A stretch of DNA of 64,000 nt from Streptococcaceae bacterium (lineage in GTDB: Bacteria > Bacillota > Bacilli > Lactobacillales > Streptococcaceae), in the NCBI GenBank assembly GCA_902363395.1, contig CABIZZ010000001.1, positions 868,001-932,000 of the forward strand, in the 5' to 3' direction. This document shows, piece by piece, positions 29,756-40,400 of this stretch; position 1 is the stretch's first letter; every line of letters begins with the position of its first letter. Made by a program: the position numbers and the translations under genes. The notes under the pieces are model-generated. The model made no database searches. It was not told the origin of the DNA and worked only from the letters and a program-made list of their open reading frames with translations.

Positions 29756-29947
29756 ATGAATAAAAAACGGAGCTACTTTGCTCTAGCCCTTATTCTTATC
29801 GGTTTTCTATTAGTAGAATCAAGTATGTATATCCTACCCTATATTGAAGGATTTAAAGAATTAGAGCTTGCTGTTTTTATAATTGGAGTTCTAATCTTAG
29901 TGGGTGTCATCATCTTATTAACAAAGACTAAAAAGCATACTGATTAA
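29756..29947 (+). CDS. 63-residue membrane protein with two transmembrane segments
   Basis: The product has hydrophobic segments at about residues 8-29 and 38-57, a positively charged N-terminus (MNKKRSY) and a lysine-rich tail (TKTKKHTD), so both ends should face the cytoplasm. The ribosome site AAAGGAGGTAAAG is near ideal, supporting real translation. It lies 54 bases after the lipoprotein gene and is probably co-transcribed. Function unknown. Confidence 0.7.
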   Translation: MNKKRSYFALALILIGFLLVESSMYILPYIEGFKELELAVFIIGVLILVGVIILLTKTKKHTD

Positions 29948-30000
29948 GGCCGAGTCAACAATTGTACTATGTATTTAGAATTTATGGTGGGAGAAATGGA

Positions 30001-30390
30001 ATGGAGAGTTTAGAATCAGGACCAGTATTATTAAGTGTTGGTTTTATTGGCTTCTTCAGCATTACTTTATTCGTTCGTCGGTGGTTAGCTAGCCGACGTA
30101 GTGGAGGCTCATTTTTTGAACCTTACCACATTTCGAATGGCATCTTCTACATTCATGTGCCTTTGTGTTTTAGCCGTCGTATGATCCCATTGAAAGAGAT
30201 GAAGCAGATCACCTACTTATTGCTCCGGGGTCGCGCTGGTGGTGGGAGTCGCTATGCTTTCTATATCGAACTCAGAAATGGAAAGACCATTCCCTTCTTT
30301 TTCGGTAGAAGCAAGCGGAATGAACTGTTGGTTGAAAAACTCAAGCAAAATGCTGGTAAGTATGGGTTTAAAGTACATTTTCAACGCTAG
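30001..30390 (+). CDS. Membrane protein with a PH-like C-terminal domain, unknown
   Basis: A 129-residue protein. One membrane segment lies near residues 9-25 (VLLSVGFIGFFSITLFV), then a basic stretch (RRWLASRRSGG) and a soluble part with beta strands (NGIFYIHVPLCFSRRMIPLK and YAFYIELRNGKTIPFFFG) recalling bacterial PH-like domains. I start at the ATG at 30001 with GGGAGA upstream; a TTG at 29962 would add 13 residues. Function unknown. Confidence 0.6.
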   Translation: MESLESGPVLLSVGFIGFFSITLFVRRWLASRRSGGSFFEPYHISNGIFYIHVPLCFSRRMIPLKEMKQITYLLLRGRAGGGSRYAFYIELRNGKTIPFFFGRSKRNELLVEKLKQNAGKYGFKVHFQR

Positions 30391-30457
30391 AATACAATCA
30401 CCTGAAGGAAACAAAACTAGGATTTGATTCTCTGTAAAAACGAAAGTGAGCAATTCT

Positions 30458-31309
30458 ATGAATGATTCTATGAAAGAATATATCCACTTAAAAAAGCAGT
30501 TTCAAGCGCAAGATAAGGATTCATCCAGCGTGCTGGCTTTCTATGAATTTGCAGATCGGCTGACCTTACTGGAAACTCCAGAAGCTAAGCAGGTCTTGGT
30601 AGATGTGTATCAGGAGTTGGGCTTGTATGCCAGTGCCTATGCTCTCTTCTCAGAGCTAGTAGACAAGTCTGATCGCAAGCAAGTTAAGAAACTTTTTACT
30701 TTAGAAAAGATGAGTCTAAGTCATGGAGATCGATTTGCTCTCCCTCGTCCCTTGACCGAAAAAGAAAAAGAGGCTCATAAGGAGAAAGTCAGTGAATTGC
30801 CAACCTTCCGCTATCATCCGAATCCACTAGCGACGGGTTCCTTTAAGGAAGGGGAGCCTAAGACCTGCCCTTCGTGTGGGGAAGACCACACCATCTATTA
30901 TGCTCTGAGACCTTATTGTGTAGAAGAGCTAAGACATCTCTGTCCAACTTGTATTTCTACTGGTCGTGCTGCCCAAAAGTTTGAAGCAGAGTTTATCCAA
31001 GATGCTGATTGGCAAGGGGTCATGGATAAGGAAAAAGACCAGATCCTCTTCTGTCAAACTCCAGGCTATAGTAGCTGGCAGGGCGAATATTGGCTCTCCT
31101 GTTGCCAAGACTACTGTGCCTATATGGGGACAGTTGGCACTCGTGAACTGGAAGAGATGGGCATTGCAGAGCAAGTATTGGAAGAATATGAGGCGCGTGA
31201 TGAATTTCAGGATGTAGCTGAATACTTAGTCAAGGATGGTTCGATGTGTGGTTATCTCTTTCGATGCCTGCATTGTGAACAATACCATCTTTGGGTCGAT
31301 GTGGATTAG
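30458..31309 (+). CDS. CbrC family protein (UPF0167-like)
   Basis: A 283-residue protein. The C-terminal two thirds, from LPTFRYHPNPLATGSF, match the CbrC pattern, with CPSCGEDH, LCPTCI and RCLHCEQYH cysteine pairs that could bind zinc. The N-terminal 100 residues are helical. In E. coli CbrC is linked to tolerance of colicin E2; the molecular role is not known. The start is the ATG at 30458, seven bases after AAGTGAG; a GTG at 30446 is the alternative. Confidence 0.75.
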   Translation: MNDSMKEYIHLKKQFQAQDKDSSSVLAFYEFADRLTLLETPEAKQVLVDVYQELGLYASAYALFSELVDKSDRKQVKKLFTLEKMSLSHGDRFALPRPLTEKEKEAHKEKVSELPTFRYHPNPLATGSFKEGEPKTCPSCGEDHTIYYALRPYCVEELRHLCPTCISTGRAAQKFEAEFIQDADWQGVMDKEKDQILFCQTPGYSSWQGEYWLSCCQDYCAYMGTVGTRELEEMGIAEQVLEEYEARDEFQDVAEYLVKDGSMCGYLFRCLHCEQYHLWVDVD

Positions 31310-31370
31310 GGGGATGCTCCAAATCTAATAGAGTCATGAACTAGATGAAAGAATAGAAAAGGAATCACGA

Positions 31371-32123
31371 ATGAGTAGAAAGCAAGCCTTATCTATGTAT
31401 TTGTTAGGAACCTTTGGTCAAGTATTGCTAGTGGCACTTCTGGTTTGGTTTGTAAGAACGGGAGGAGTGAAGGTTGATTTTACATCACCAATGGGGATTA
31501 TCGCTGTTATTGTAGGTGGATTGTCATCAGCTTTGTGGGGCAGTCTTGCAAGCATTAGTTACCATCAATCTAGTTTCAAACAACTTCTCAAAGATTTTTT
31601 TCAAGTCAAAGACAGTTTTGCTAATTATTGTTTAGTGCTCGTTTTCTTGATACTCGACTTTTTCCCATTTATCTTAGGTGGTAAGATTACCACTCAATCG
31701 TTGGTCTTGCCAGTGGTGCTCTTTTTCAAGGCTCTTCTTTTTGGTGGGATTGAAGAAATTGGCTGGCGTTATTTCTTTCAACCAACTTTGGAGGAAAGAA
31801 TACCTTATCTTTCAGCTACTTTGATCACCTTTTTAGCCTGGTCTAGCTGGCATCTTTTTTACTTTTACATTGATGGTTCTTTAGGTGTCATTCAGTTGCT
31901 TCCGTTTCTAGTAGGTCTGCTAACTAACTGCTTTATCTTATCGGCCTTGTATCATAAAACGCAAAATTTATGGATCTGTGTCATGACTCATGCCTGTATT
32001 AATTCCTTGTCTCAGATTCTAGTGAATGAAGATGGATGGCTATCTCTAGTCAGTAAAATTCTTATTATTAGTTTAGCAATCATGATTGCAAGAAAGAAGT
32101 ATATAACTCTAAAGGAGAAATAA
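31371..32123 (+). CDS. CPBP intramembrane metalloprotease (third)
   Basis: A 250-residue protein with about seven membrane segments. Motifs: GGIEEIGWRYFFQ, WSSWHLFYFY and MTHACINSL, so all likely metal-binding and catalytic residues are present. Its TAA stop shares a base with the ATG of the next CPBP gene, giving stop-start coupling. The two proteins are clearly related to each other but diverged, so they may work as a pair. No bacteriocin precursor is visible nearby. Confidence 0.85.
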   Translation: MSRKQALSMYLLGTFGQVLLVALLVWFVRTGGVKVDFTSPMGIIAVIVGGLSSALWGSLASISYHQSSFKQLLKDFFQVKDSFANYCLVLVFLILDFFPFILGGKITTQSLVLPVVLFFKALLFGGIEEIGWRYFFQPTLEERIPYLSATLITFLAWSSWHLFYFYIDGSLGVIQLLPFLVGLLTNCFILSALYHKTQNLWICVMTHACINSLSQILVNEDGWLSLVSKILIISLAIMIARKKYITLKEK

Positions 32124-32872
32124 TGAGCAAATTTATTTCAAAACAATCAGTCGCTATCTGGTATGCACTGACTGCCCTCTTTACTACACATATAGTAGAG
32201 CAAGTTATCCTATGGTGTTTCCCAGATGGGAGTAGTATGGGAGGCTCTTTGCTTTTTATCCTGATGAATTTGATTCCCATGATAACGGCTCTTTGCTTTT
32301 CCATCGTCTTAGGTGAAACTAAATCCCTGGGTGAATTTTTCAAGAAGGTCTTTCTTCAAAAAGAAAGTAACCTGTCCTGGATGCTAGCTTTCTTTATCCC
32401 CATCATTTATTATGGGATCTCCATCCTGCTCATGAATGTTCGCTTTACTGGGAACTCCCTCTTGGCCTTCTTCCTCTATTTCCCTTGGACATTTTTATAT
32501 GGAGGTCTGGAAGAAGTCGGTTGGCGTTGGTTCTTACAAGATCATCTTTCCTTTAGCAATCACTTTATAACTAAAATGATGGTTCTTTCCCTTGTCTGGT
32601 TCCTCTGGCACATCCCTATCTATCAACTTCCTTGGATTACAGCAGGTTCGTCCAACTATCTCATCTTTTACCTGATGATTTTAGGAAATACCTTCCTATT
32701 TGGAGCGCTCAAGGAGTACTCGAAAGGAGCTGTTCCTTGTATCCTCGCTCATATGTTGATCGATAGTCTAGCTGTTCTCATGCTGGTTCAGAGTTCTCTT
32801 CCTCAGATTATCCTTCTAGTTATTATTGAAATCCTAGTATCCTCTTGGCTAGTGGCTATACGAAAATCATAA
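32123..32872 (+). CDS. CPBP intramembrane metalloprotease (fourth), coupled to the third
   Basis: A 249-residue polytopic protein. Motifs: GGLEEVGWRWFLQ, FLWHIPIYQLPW and LAHMLIDSLAVL. Translation starts at ATG within TAATG, the stop of the upstream CPBP gene. A weak hairpin with a T run follows (32878-32916). Tandem CPBP genes are common in bacteriocin immunity regions of lactic acid bacteria, but here no partner peptide or transporter is found. Confidence 0.85.
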   Translation: MSKFISKQSVAIWYALTALFTTHIVEQVILWCFPDGSSMGGSLLFILMNLIPMITALCFSIVLGETKSLGEFFKKVFLQKESNLSWMLAFFIPIIYYGISILLMNVRFTGNSLLAFFLYFPWTFLYGGLEEVGWRWFLQDHLSFSNHFITKMMVLSLVWFLWHIPIYQLPWITAGSSNYLIFYLMILGNTFLFGALKEYSKGAVPCILAHMLIDSLAVLMLVQSSLPQIILLVIIEILVSSWLVAIRKS

Positions 32873-33044
32873 AAAAGCCTTCAATCTCTCATCCAATTTC
32901 GGTGGGAGGTTTTTTTATATGGTGATAAAATCAAACCTTTTTATCTAATGACACATGCCATCATATAGGAGTCTGTAAAATGATATAATTAGTCTAACGA
33001 AGAACTCAGAGATAGGATTATCGATCATTTAAGGGGAAAAGACC

Positions 33045-33703
33045 ATGCAAAAAACTTTTCAGTTATTGCGAAGAGGTGATATAGAGGCTGTCCGTCAGAT
33101 ATTGGATAAAAAGCCTGAAGAAGTCAATTCTGTTTCGGGTCGTAAACCTAAAAGAGATCAAGGATAGTCGCTCCTTCAAGTCGCTATTAAATCAGGACAT
33201 TTAGATATTGCGGACTTACTCATTGATAGAGGGGCAGATCTTAACTTTATTGAAGAACCGACAGAGCTAAATCCATTCTGTCAATCGGTTATCCAAACTG
33301 CCGGTGGAAGAGCTATATTTGACTGCTGGCGCATGATCAAAGGTTGGAATGGTCAATATCAGTTGTATTCGTCTAAGGAAAAGGCTGACCAATCCTTCAA
33401 GGTTTTTAAAAAATGTTAGAACTTGGAGCAGATATCTCTCAGAAGGATAGTCATGGGGGAACTTTATTGCAAACTATTTTAATAGAAACCAAGGAAGTTC
33501 TGCCATCTTATTATTGGAAAACAAAAGAAACGAGCGATAATGTCCTCATTACGGATGAATTACGTCATGATTTAAATCGTATTTATGATCTCTTGATTCG
33601 TTATGGTGTGACATCGGAGGAGATTTCTGCCTATCATAAGATTCCTCTCAAAGAACTTTATCAGGACAGTCCGACCATGGAATTCTTAAATCGGTTAGAT
33701 TAG
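33045..33703 (+). pseudogene. Ankyrin-repeat protein gene, broken by a stop codon and a frameshift
   Basis: The frame from ATG 33045 encodes an ankyrin-like start (TFQLLRRGDIEAVRQILDKK), then meets TAG at 33165-33167, probably from TGG. Beyond it the same frame continues SLLQVAIKSGHLDIADLLID, then RGADLN, a classic ankyrin repeat. Near the A6 run at 33407-33412 the frame is lost, and a new frame from 33413 resumes MLELGADISQKDSHGGTLLQ. At least two lesions are therefore needed to explain it. Short products could still be made, but a full-length protein cannot. Confidence 0.85.
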
Positions 33704-33735
33704 AGCAGATCTTGATAAGCATCTGAAATACTAGG

Positions 33736-33756
33736 AAGAGCCTTAGGCTCTTTTTT
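33736..33756 (+). terminator. Terminator after the ankyrin pseudogene
   Basis: AAGAGCC pairs with GGCTCTT around TTA, followed by T residues. Confidence 0.75.
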
Positions 33757-33846
33757 CTTTTGCTGACGAGGATAGAAACAGATTGTTTTTTCTTTTGGCC
33801 AAATTATGGTACTCTAAAGATAGAATAATGGAAGGGTTTTCTGAAA

Positions 33847-35283
33847 ATGCATTTAGCTGATTTAATGGAAAAAAGTGAGGGTGGGCAGTTTTTAATCATG
33901 TCCCATCTGCAGCAACATTCTCCAAGCAGTCTGTCGGAAGTGATGGCGGAGACGGATTTTTCCAAAGCAACCTTGAACAAATATCTTACACTGATCAATG
34001 ACAAGGCCAAAGAGAATCAGCTGGCCCTTTCCATTGAACTAGAAGATGAAAATCTTCGCCTTCTTGTGGGTTCGGATACCAAGGGGCGTGACATTCGTCG
34101 GGCTTTTTTGGACAATTCGATCAAGTACCAACTATTGATCCATTTGCTTTATCAGGGCCAGTTTCAAGCCCAGCAACTAGCTCAGGAACTCTTGATTAGT
34201 GAAGCCACACTAGGGCGTCATATTTCTGGCTTGAATAAATTATTAACTGAGTTCTCTATTTCAATTCAAAATGGGCGCCTCAAGGGATCTGAACATAAAA
34301 TTCGTTATTTTTATTTTGGCTTGCTACGAAAGGTTTGGGCTAGTGCAGACTGGAAACAAGAACTTGCCAAGAAAGAAAGACAAACCGAAATTGAAACATT
34401 AGAAGAACTCTGTGGTGCCCAGTTGTCTCAAGGCCAACGCTTGGATTTTGTTCTCTGGTCCCACATTACCCAGCAACGACTTAAGATCAATGCCTGTCAG
34501 TTTCAAGAAATTGAACAGAAGATGAAGGGCTATACGGACAACATTTTTTACCAACGCTTATTTCGTCGGGTAAACCAGCTCTTTTCTGGGAAACACATCG
34601 CTCTTAGCCATGAAGATGGAGAGATGTTAGTCCTCTTTGCTTTCCTTGTCACCCATCGGATCCTCCCGCTTCATACTATGGAGTACATCTTAGGCTTTGG
34701 GGGAGAGATTGGTAATTTGACAACGCAACTCATTCAAGAGATGAAAACGCAGAAGTTATTAGGGGATTATATCGAAGGCCCTGTGACCTATGAATTGAGT
34801 CAAATTTGTGGACAGGTCTATCTTTTTACCGGCTACCTTCTTCAAGACAAGTATAAGTACCAACTTGAAAGCCACAATCCTTATGTCTTTAGTAGTCATG
34901 ATTATAGAGAAGTAGCAGACACTATCTTCAGCAAACTTCCAATCTTTTGCAAAGGGACAGCTCTGGATAAAAAAATCAAGTGGGAGTGGCTCCAGTTAAT
35001 GGATTATATCGCAGAAAATAGTGGGAGACAAATTAAGATCGGCTTAGACTTAACAGTGGGCTATTTAGGCTATACACGGATGACAGAAGTCCTCAAGCGC
35101 TACTTAGAGTATAATCGTTTTATTACCATTGAAGCCTTTGATCCAGCTTCAGATTACGATTTGATCGTGAGCAACAATCCGATTAGCCTTACCCAGCGGA
35201 TTCCTGTCTATTATTTAAAATATGATTTAGATATGATCGATCTAGCCAATATTCGCCAGATGATCTACCAAGAAGAAGGTTAA
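33847..35283 (+). CDS. Mga-like transcriptional regulator upstream of the glp operon
   Basis: A 478-residue protein with two N-terminal winged helix-turn-helix regions (about 15-60 and 95-140; the second reads AQQLAQELLISEATLGRHIS), a long helical middle like the PRD-type domains of Mga/AtxA, and a C-terminal EIIB-like part (DYDLIVSNNP). Mga-type proteins are often controlled by PTS phosphorylation. It lies directly before glpK with the same orientation, and related streptococci keep this order, so control of glycerol use is likely but inferred. A terminator separates it from glpK. Confidence 0.8.
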   Translation: MHLADLMEKSEGGQFLIMSHLQQHSPSSLSEVMAETDFSKATLNKYLTLINDKAKENQLALSIELEDENLRLLVGSDTKGRDIRRAFLDNSIKYQLLIHLLYQGQFQAQQLAQELLISEATLGRHISGLNKLLTEFSISIQNGRLKGSEHKIRYFYFGLLRKVWASADWKQELAKKERQTEIETLEELCGAQLSQGQRLDFVLWSHITQQRLKINACQFQEIEQKMKGYTDNIFYQRLFRRVNQLFSGKHIALSHEDGEMLVLFAFLVTHRILPLHTMEYILGFGGEIGNLTTQLIQEMKTQKLLGDYIEGPVTYELSQICGQVYLFTGYLLQDKYKYQLESHNPYVFSSHDYREVADTIFSKLPIFCKGTALDKKIKWEWLQLMDYIAENSGRQIKIGLDLTVGYLGYTRMTEVLKRYLEYNRFITIEAFDPASDYDLIVSNNPISLTQRIPVYYLKYDLDMIDLANIRQMIYQEEG

Positions 35284-35358
35284 TAAAGGTATTCAATGCT
35301 TGATGAGACTTTTATGATATTATTGAGCTGAATTAGTAGTAATTATAAATTTGAGGTT

Positions 35359-35401
35359 AGGCAGAACAGATTCTAAACGAATGGTTCTGCCTGGCTTTTT
35401 T
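35359..35401 (+). terminator. Terminator between the regulator gene and glpK
   Basis: AGGCAGAAC pairs with GTTCTGCCT and an inner ATTC/GAAT extends the stem; a T run follows. Confidence 0.8.
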
Positions 35402-35513
35402 ATTAGATTTTTCTAAAAATTTCATTTTTTCTAAGTCTTAGAAATCCTTATGAAACAAGGGTTCTGAATCTATCTACTCAAATTTTTTAAAATTCTTAAA
35501 AAAATTGATGATC

Positions 35514-35538
35514 ATGAAAGCGGTTTATTTTGTATACT
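35514..35538 (+). promoter_or_regulatory. glpK promoter region with cre-like site
   Basis: ATGAAAGCGGTTTAT (35514-35528) matches the catabolite-responsive element consensus at all but one fixed position and directly precedes TATACT (35533-35538). Binding of CcpA here would block RNA polymerase. No good -35 box is seen at the usual distance, which is compatible with activator dependence. Confidence 0.6.
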
Positions 35539-35565
35539 AGACAATGTAAGGAGTACGTCTCCTAA

Positions 35566-37104
<1,539 letters not shown>

Positions 37105-37137
37105 TCAAGAGTCCAGTAGGATAGAAAGTGAAGAATT

Positions 37138-38964
37138 ATGGAATTTTCAAAGAAAACTCGTGAATTATCGATTAAGAAAATGCAAGAACGCACCCTGGAT
37201 CTTTTGATTATCGGGGGTGGGATCACAGGTGCTGGGGTAGCCTTGCAGGCAGCAGCAAGTGGTCTTGAAACAGGTTTGATTGAAATGCAGGATTTTGCGG
37301 AAGGGACATCAAGCCGTTCAACAAAATTAGTCCACGGAGGACTTCGTTACCTCAAACAATTTGACGTAGAAGTGGTATCAGATACGGTATCAGAACGTGC
37401 AGTAGTGCAACAAATTGCTCCTCATATTCCAAAACCAGACCCAATGCTCTTACCAGTCTATGATGAAGATGGGGCAACTTTTAGCCTCTTCCGTCTCAAG
37501 GTAGCCATGGACCTCTATGACCTCTTGGCAGGTGTCAGCAATACACCAGCAGCCAACAAGGTCTTGACCAAAGAAGAAGTGTTGGCTCGTGAGCCTGAGT
37601 TGAAACAAGAAGGTCTAGTCGGTGGTGGGGTCTACCTAGACTTCCGTAACAACGATGCTCGTTTGGTGATTGAAAATATCAAACGTGCTAACCAAGATGG
37701 GGCTCTCATCGCCAACCACGTAAAAGCAGAAGGATTCCTCTTTGATGAATCTGGTAAGATTACAGGTGTAGTAGCGCGTGATCTCTTGACTGATGAAGTC
37801 TTTGAAATCAAGGCTCGTTTGGTGATTAATACAACAGGACCTTGGAGCGATAAAGTCCGAAACCTCTCAAATAATGGAGAGCAGCATTCACAAATGCGTC
37901 CAACCAAGGGTGTTCACTTGGTCGTAGATTCAAGCAAGATCAAAGTTTCTCAACCAGTCTACTTTGATACTGGTCTTGGAGACGGTCGCATGGTCTTCGT
38001 CTTGCCACGTGAAAACAAAACTTACTTCGGAACAACCGACACAGACTACACTGGTGATTTAGAGCATCCAAAAGTAACTCAAGAAGATGTCGACTACTTG
38101 TTGGGAATCGTGAATAACCGCTTCCCAGAAGCTCACATCACCATCGATGATATCGAAAGTAGCTGGGCTGGTCTTCGTCCCTTGATCTCAGGAAATAGTG
38201 CTTCTGACTACAATGGTGGGAACAACGGCACTATCAGTGATGAGAGCTTTAATGCTTTGATTGCAACAGTTGAAGGCTATCTTTCTAAAGAAAAATCGCG
38301 TGAAGATGTTGAATCAGCAATCAGCCATTTGGAAGGTAGCACTTCTGAAAAACATTTGGATCCATCTGCTGTTTCTCGTGGATCAAGCCTTGATCGCGAT
38401 GACAATGGTCTTTTGACCCTTGCTGGTGGGAAGATTACAGACTACCGCAAGATGGCTGAAGGAGCTATGGAGCGTGTCTTGACCATTCTTAAGGAAGAGT
38501 TCGACCGTCAGTTCAAATTGATTAACTCTAAGACCTATCCAGTATCAGGTGGAGAAATTAACCCAACGAACGTGGATTCTGAAATCGAAGCCTTTGCTCA
38601 ACTTGGCGTATCTCGTGGCTTGGATAGCAAGGAAGCTCACTACCTAGCTAACCTATACGGATCCAATGCACCAAAGGTCTTCGCCCTTGCTCATAGCGTG
38701 GAACAAGCACCTGGATTGAGCCTAGCAGATACCTTATCACTTCACTATGCAATGCGCAATGAATTGGTACTTAGCCCAGTTGACTTCCTTCTTCGTCGGA
38801 CGAACCACATGCTCTTCATGCGAGATAGCTTAGATGCAATTGTCGAACCTGTTTTGGATGAAATGGGACGCTTCTATGAATGGTCAGAAGAAGAAAAAGC
38901 TGGCTACCGAAAAGACGTGCAAGTCGCTTTGGAAAACAATGACTTGGCAGCATTAAAAAATTAA
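37138..38964 (+). CDS. glpO: Alpha-glycerophosphate oxidase (H2O2-forming)
   Basis: FAD enzyme that oxidises glycerol 3-phosphate to dihydroxyacetone phosphate with O2, releasing hydrogen peroxide. The dinucleotide-binding GGGITGAGVA begins near residue 25 and TKLVHGGLRYLKQF is a family signature. The 608-residue length includes the roughly 50-residue insert before LAGGKITDYRKMAEG that marks lactic acid bacterial oxidases rather than respiratory dehydrogenases. It follows glpK by 33 bases. Peroxide from this enzyme contributes to competition and host damage in related streptococci. Confidence 0.95.
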   Translation: MEFSKKTRELSIKKMQERTLDLLIIGGGITGAGVALQAAASGLETGLIEMQDFAEGTSSRSTKLVHGGLRYLKQFDVEVVSDTVSERAVVQQIAPHIPKPDPMLLPVYDEDGATFSLFRLKVAMDLYDLLAGVSNTPAANKVLTKEEVLAREPELKQEGLVGGGVYLDFRNNDARLVIENIKRANQDGALIANHVKAEGFLFDESGKITGVVARDLLTDEVFEIKARLVINTTGPWSDKVRNLSNNGEQHSQMRPTKGVHLVVDSSKIKVSQPVYFDTGLGDGRMVFVLPRENKTYFGTTDTDYTGDLEHPKVTQEDVDYLLGIVNNRFPEAHITIDDIESSWAGLRPLISGNSASDYNGGNNGTISDESFNALIATVEGYLSKEKSREDVESAISHLEGSTSEKHLDPSAVSRGSSLDRDDNGLLTLAGGKITDYRKMAEGAMERVLTILKEEFDRQFKLINSKTYPVSGGEINPTNVDSEIEAFAQLGVSRGLDSKEAHYLANLYGSNAPKVFALAHSVEQAPGLSLADTLSLHYAMRNELVLSPVDFLLRRTNHMLFMRDSLDAIVEPVLDEMGRFYEWSEEEKAGYRKDVQVALENNDLAALKN

Positions 38965-39033
38965 GAAAAACAAAAAGGGGTTGGAAAGAAGAATATCTGA
39001 CCGGCCCCTCTTTATAATGGAGAAATAAATCAT

Positions 39034-39735
39034 ATGAAAGAATTATTTGGTGAATTTTTAGGGACCTTAATCCTGATTCTTTTGGGAAATGGTGTTGTAG
39101 CAGGAGTGGTTCTTCCAAAAACAAAAAGCCACAACTCAGGTTGGATCGTCATTACCCTTGGTTGGGGGATTGCAGTTGCAGTGGCAGCCTTCATCTCTGG
39201 TAAGTTAAGCCCAGCTCATTTGAATCCAGCGGTGACACTTGGGGTTGCTCTTAATGGTGGACTAGCTTGGGCATCTGTGATTCCTTATATCGTTGCTCAA
39301 TTTGCCGGAGCTATGGTAGGGCAAGTCCTTGTCTGGTTACAGTTCAAACCGCATTACCTAGCAGAAGAAAATCCTGGAAATATCCTTGCAACATTCAGTA
39401 CAGGTCCAGCAATTAAGGACACAACTTCAAACTTGATTAGTGAAATCCTTGGAACCTTTGTCTTGCTATTAACCATCTTTGCACTTGGTCTTTATGACCT
39501 TCAAGCAGGACTTGGTACTTTTGCCGTTGGTACATTGATTGTTGGGATTGGTTTGTCTCTAGGTGGAACGACAGGCTACGCTCTCAACCCAGCTCGTGAC
39601 CTAGGTCCTCGTATCATGCACAGCCTCCTTCCTATTCCTGACAAAGGAGATGGTGACTGGGGTTACGCTTGGATCCCAGTAGTTGGTCCAATCATCGGTG
39701 CAGTACTTGCAGTAGCAGTCTTTAAAATGTTTTAA
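39034..39735 (+). CDS. glpF: Glycerol uptake facilitator (aquaglyceroporin)
   Basis: A 233-residue MIP-family channel with six membrane helices and both half-helix motifs, NPAVTLG and NPARDLGPR; the aspartate after the second NPA is typical of glycerol channels. It follows glpO by 69 bases, with a GGGG/CCCC hairpin (38976-39014) between them that may lower its expression. An inverted R1 repeat starts nine bases after the stop. Confidence 0.95.
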   Translation: MKELFGEFLGTLILILLGNGVVAGVVLPKTKSHNSGWIVITLGWGIAVAVAAFISGKLSPAHLNPAVTLGVALNGGLAWASVIPYIVAQFAGAMVGQVLVWLQFKPHYLAEENPGNILATFSTGPAIKDTTSNLISEILGTFVLLLTIFALGLYDLQAGLGTFAVGTLIVGIGLSLGGTTGYALNPARDLGPRIMHSLLPIPDKGDGDWGYAWIPVVGPIIGAVLAVAVFKMF

Positions 39736-39743
39736 AAAATGAA

Positions 39744-39918
39744 AGAGGCTGGGACAAAAGTCCTAGCCTCTCAATTGTCTTTGGATTGTCGAGCAAGACG
39801 CAGTGGTTGAGTGGGCTCTACCACCCTGATTTCATCAGCTTTTACAGCCCTACTCAACTGTGCGGAGGTGGGACGACGAAATCGAATTCTAACGAATTAC
39901 CGATTTCTGTCCCACTCT
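39744..39918 (-). repeat. R1 multi-hairpin repeat, copy 3 (inverted)
   Basis: The only one of the five copies on the minus strand. It still lies against a gene end, after glpF, so its GAGGCTGGGAC hairpin is the first encountered by the glp transcript. The central hairpin carries changes (CAGGGTGGTAGAG instead of CAGCGTAGTAGAG). Confidence 0.9.
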
Positions 39919-39963
39919 CTTTTAAAATACTGTATCAGATAAAGAGAGCTTGTACGTTCTAAC

Positions 39964-40071
39964 TTAAAACAAGCTATAAGAAATGTAAAACGCAATAAAG
40001 AAAATAATGATCGCAATAATGTATTGAACTGGCTTAGGTAGGTTATTCAATTTATCCATGAATTCTTTCAT
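39964..40071 (-). CDS. 35-residue single-pass membrane peptide
   Basis: Reads MKEFMDKLNNLPKPVQ, then a 19-residue hydrophobic stretch (YIIAIIIFFIAFYISYSLF) to the stop. AAGGAGG lies seven bases before the ATG, close to ideal, and there is an AT-rich promoter-like region behind it (around 40090-40115). An amphipathic head followed by a single hydrophobic helix resembles small type I toxins or regulatory micropeptides, but no antisense RNA is evident. Function unknown. Confidence 0.6.
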   Translation of the reverse strand: MKEFMDKLNNLPKPVQYIIAIIIFFIAFYISYSLF

Positions 40072-40259
40072 TGTTTGACCTCCTTATTGTTTGATTTCTT
40101 ATAATTAGTGTAGCATGAAATAAGCCCCAAAACAATAGGCAATAGGAGTGTTTTTGTCAAGATGTGAAACCCTTTTCAAAATTATTTAGATCAGTTAATC
40201 TATTACTAAATAAAGATAAGGTAGATTGTAAAATACTTTAGAAAATAACAGACTAGAGT

Positions 40260-40288
40260 TTGACACTTTTTTCACAAAGGAGTATACT
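40260..40288 (+). promoter_or_regulatory. Near-consensus promoter of the acetoin reductase gene
   Basis: TTGACA (40260-40265), exactly 17 bp, TATACT (40283-40288). The leader to the ATG at 40401 is about 105 bases and contains another in-frame ATG (40314) with its own GGAAGGAA. Confidence 0.8.
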
Positions 40289-40400
40289 GTTAGCATAGTT
40301 TTGGAAGGAACTTATGATAGATTCACCCAAAACTGATTGTCAACCTTTGCTGTTCTTCTATGAACGTTTGCTGGTATCGGGGATACCAAGGAGGAATCAT

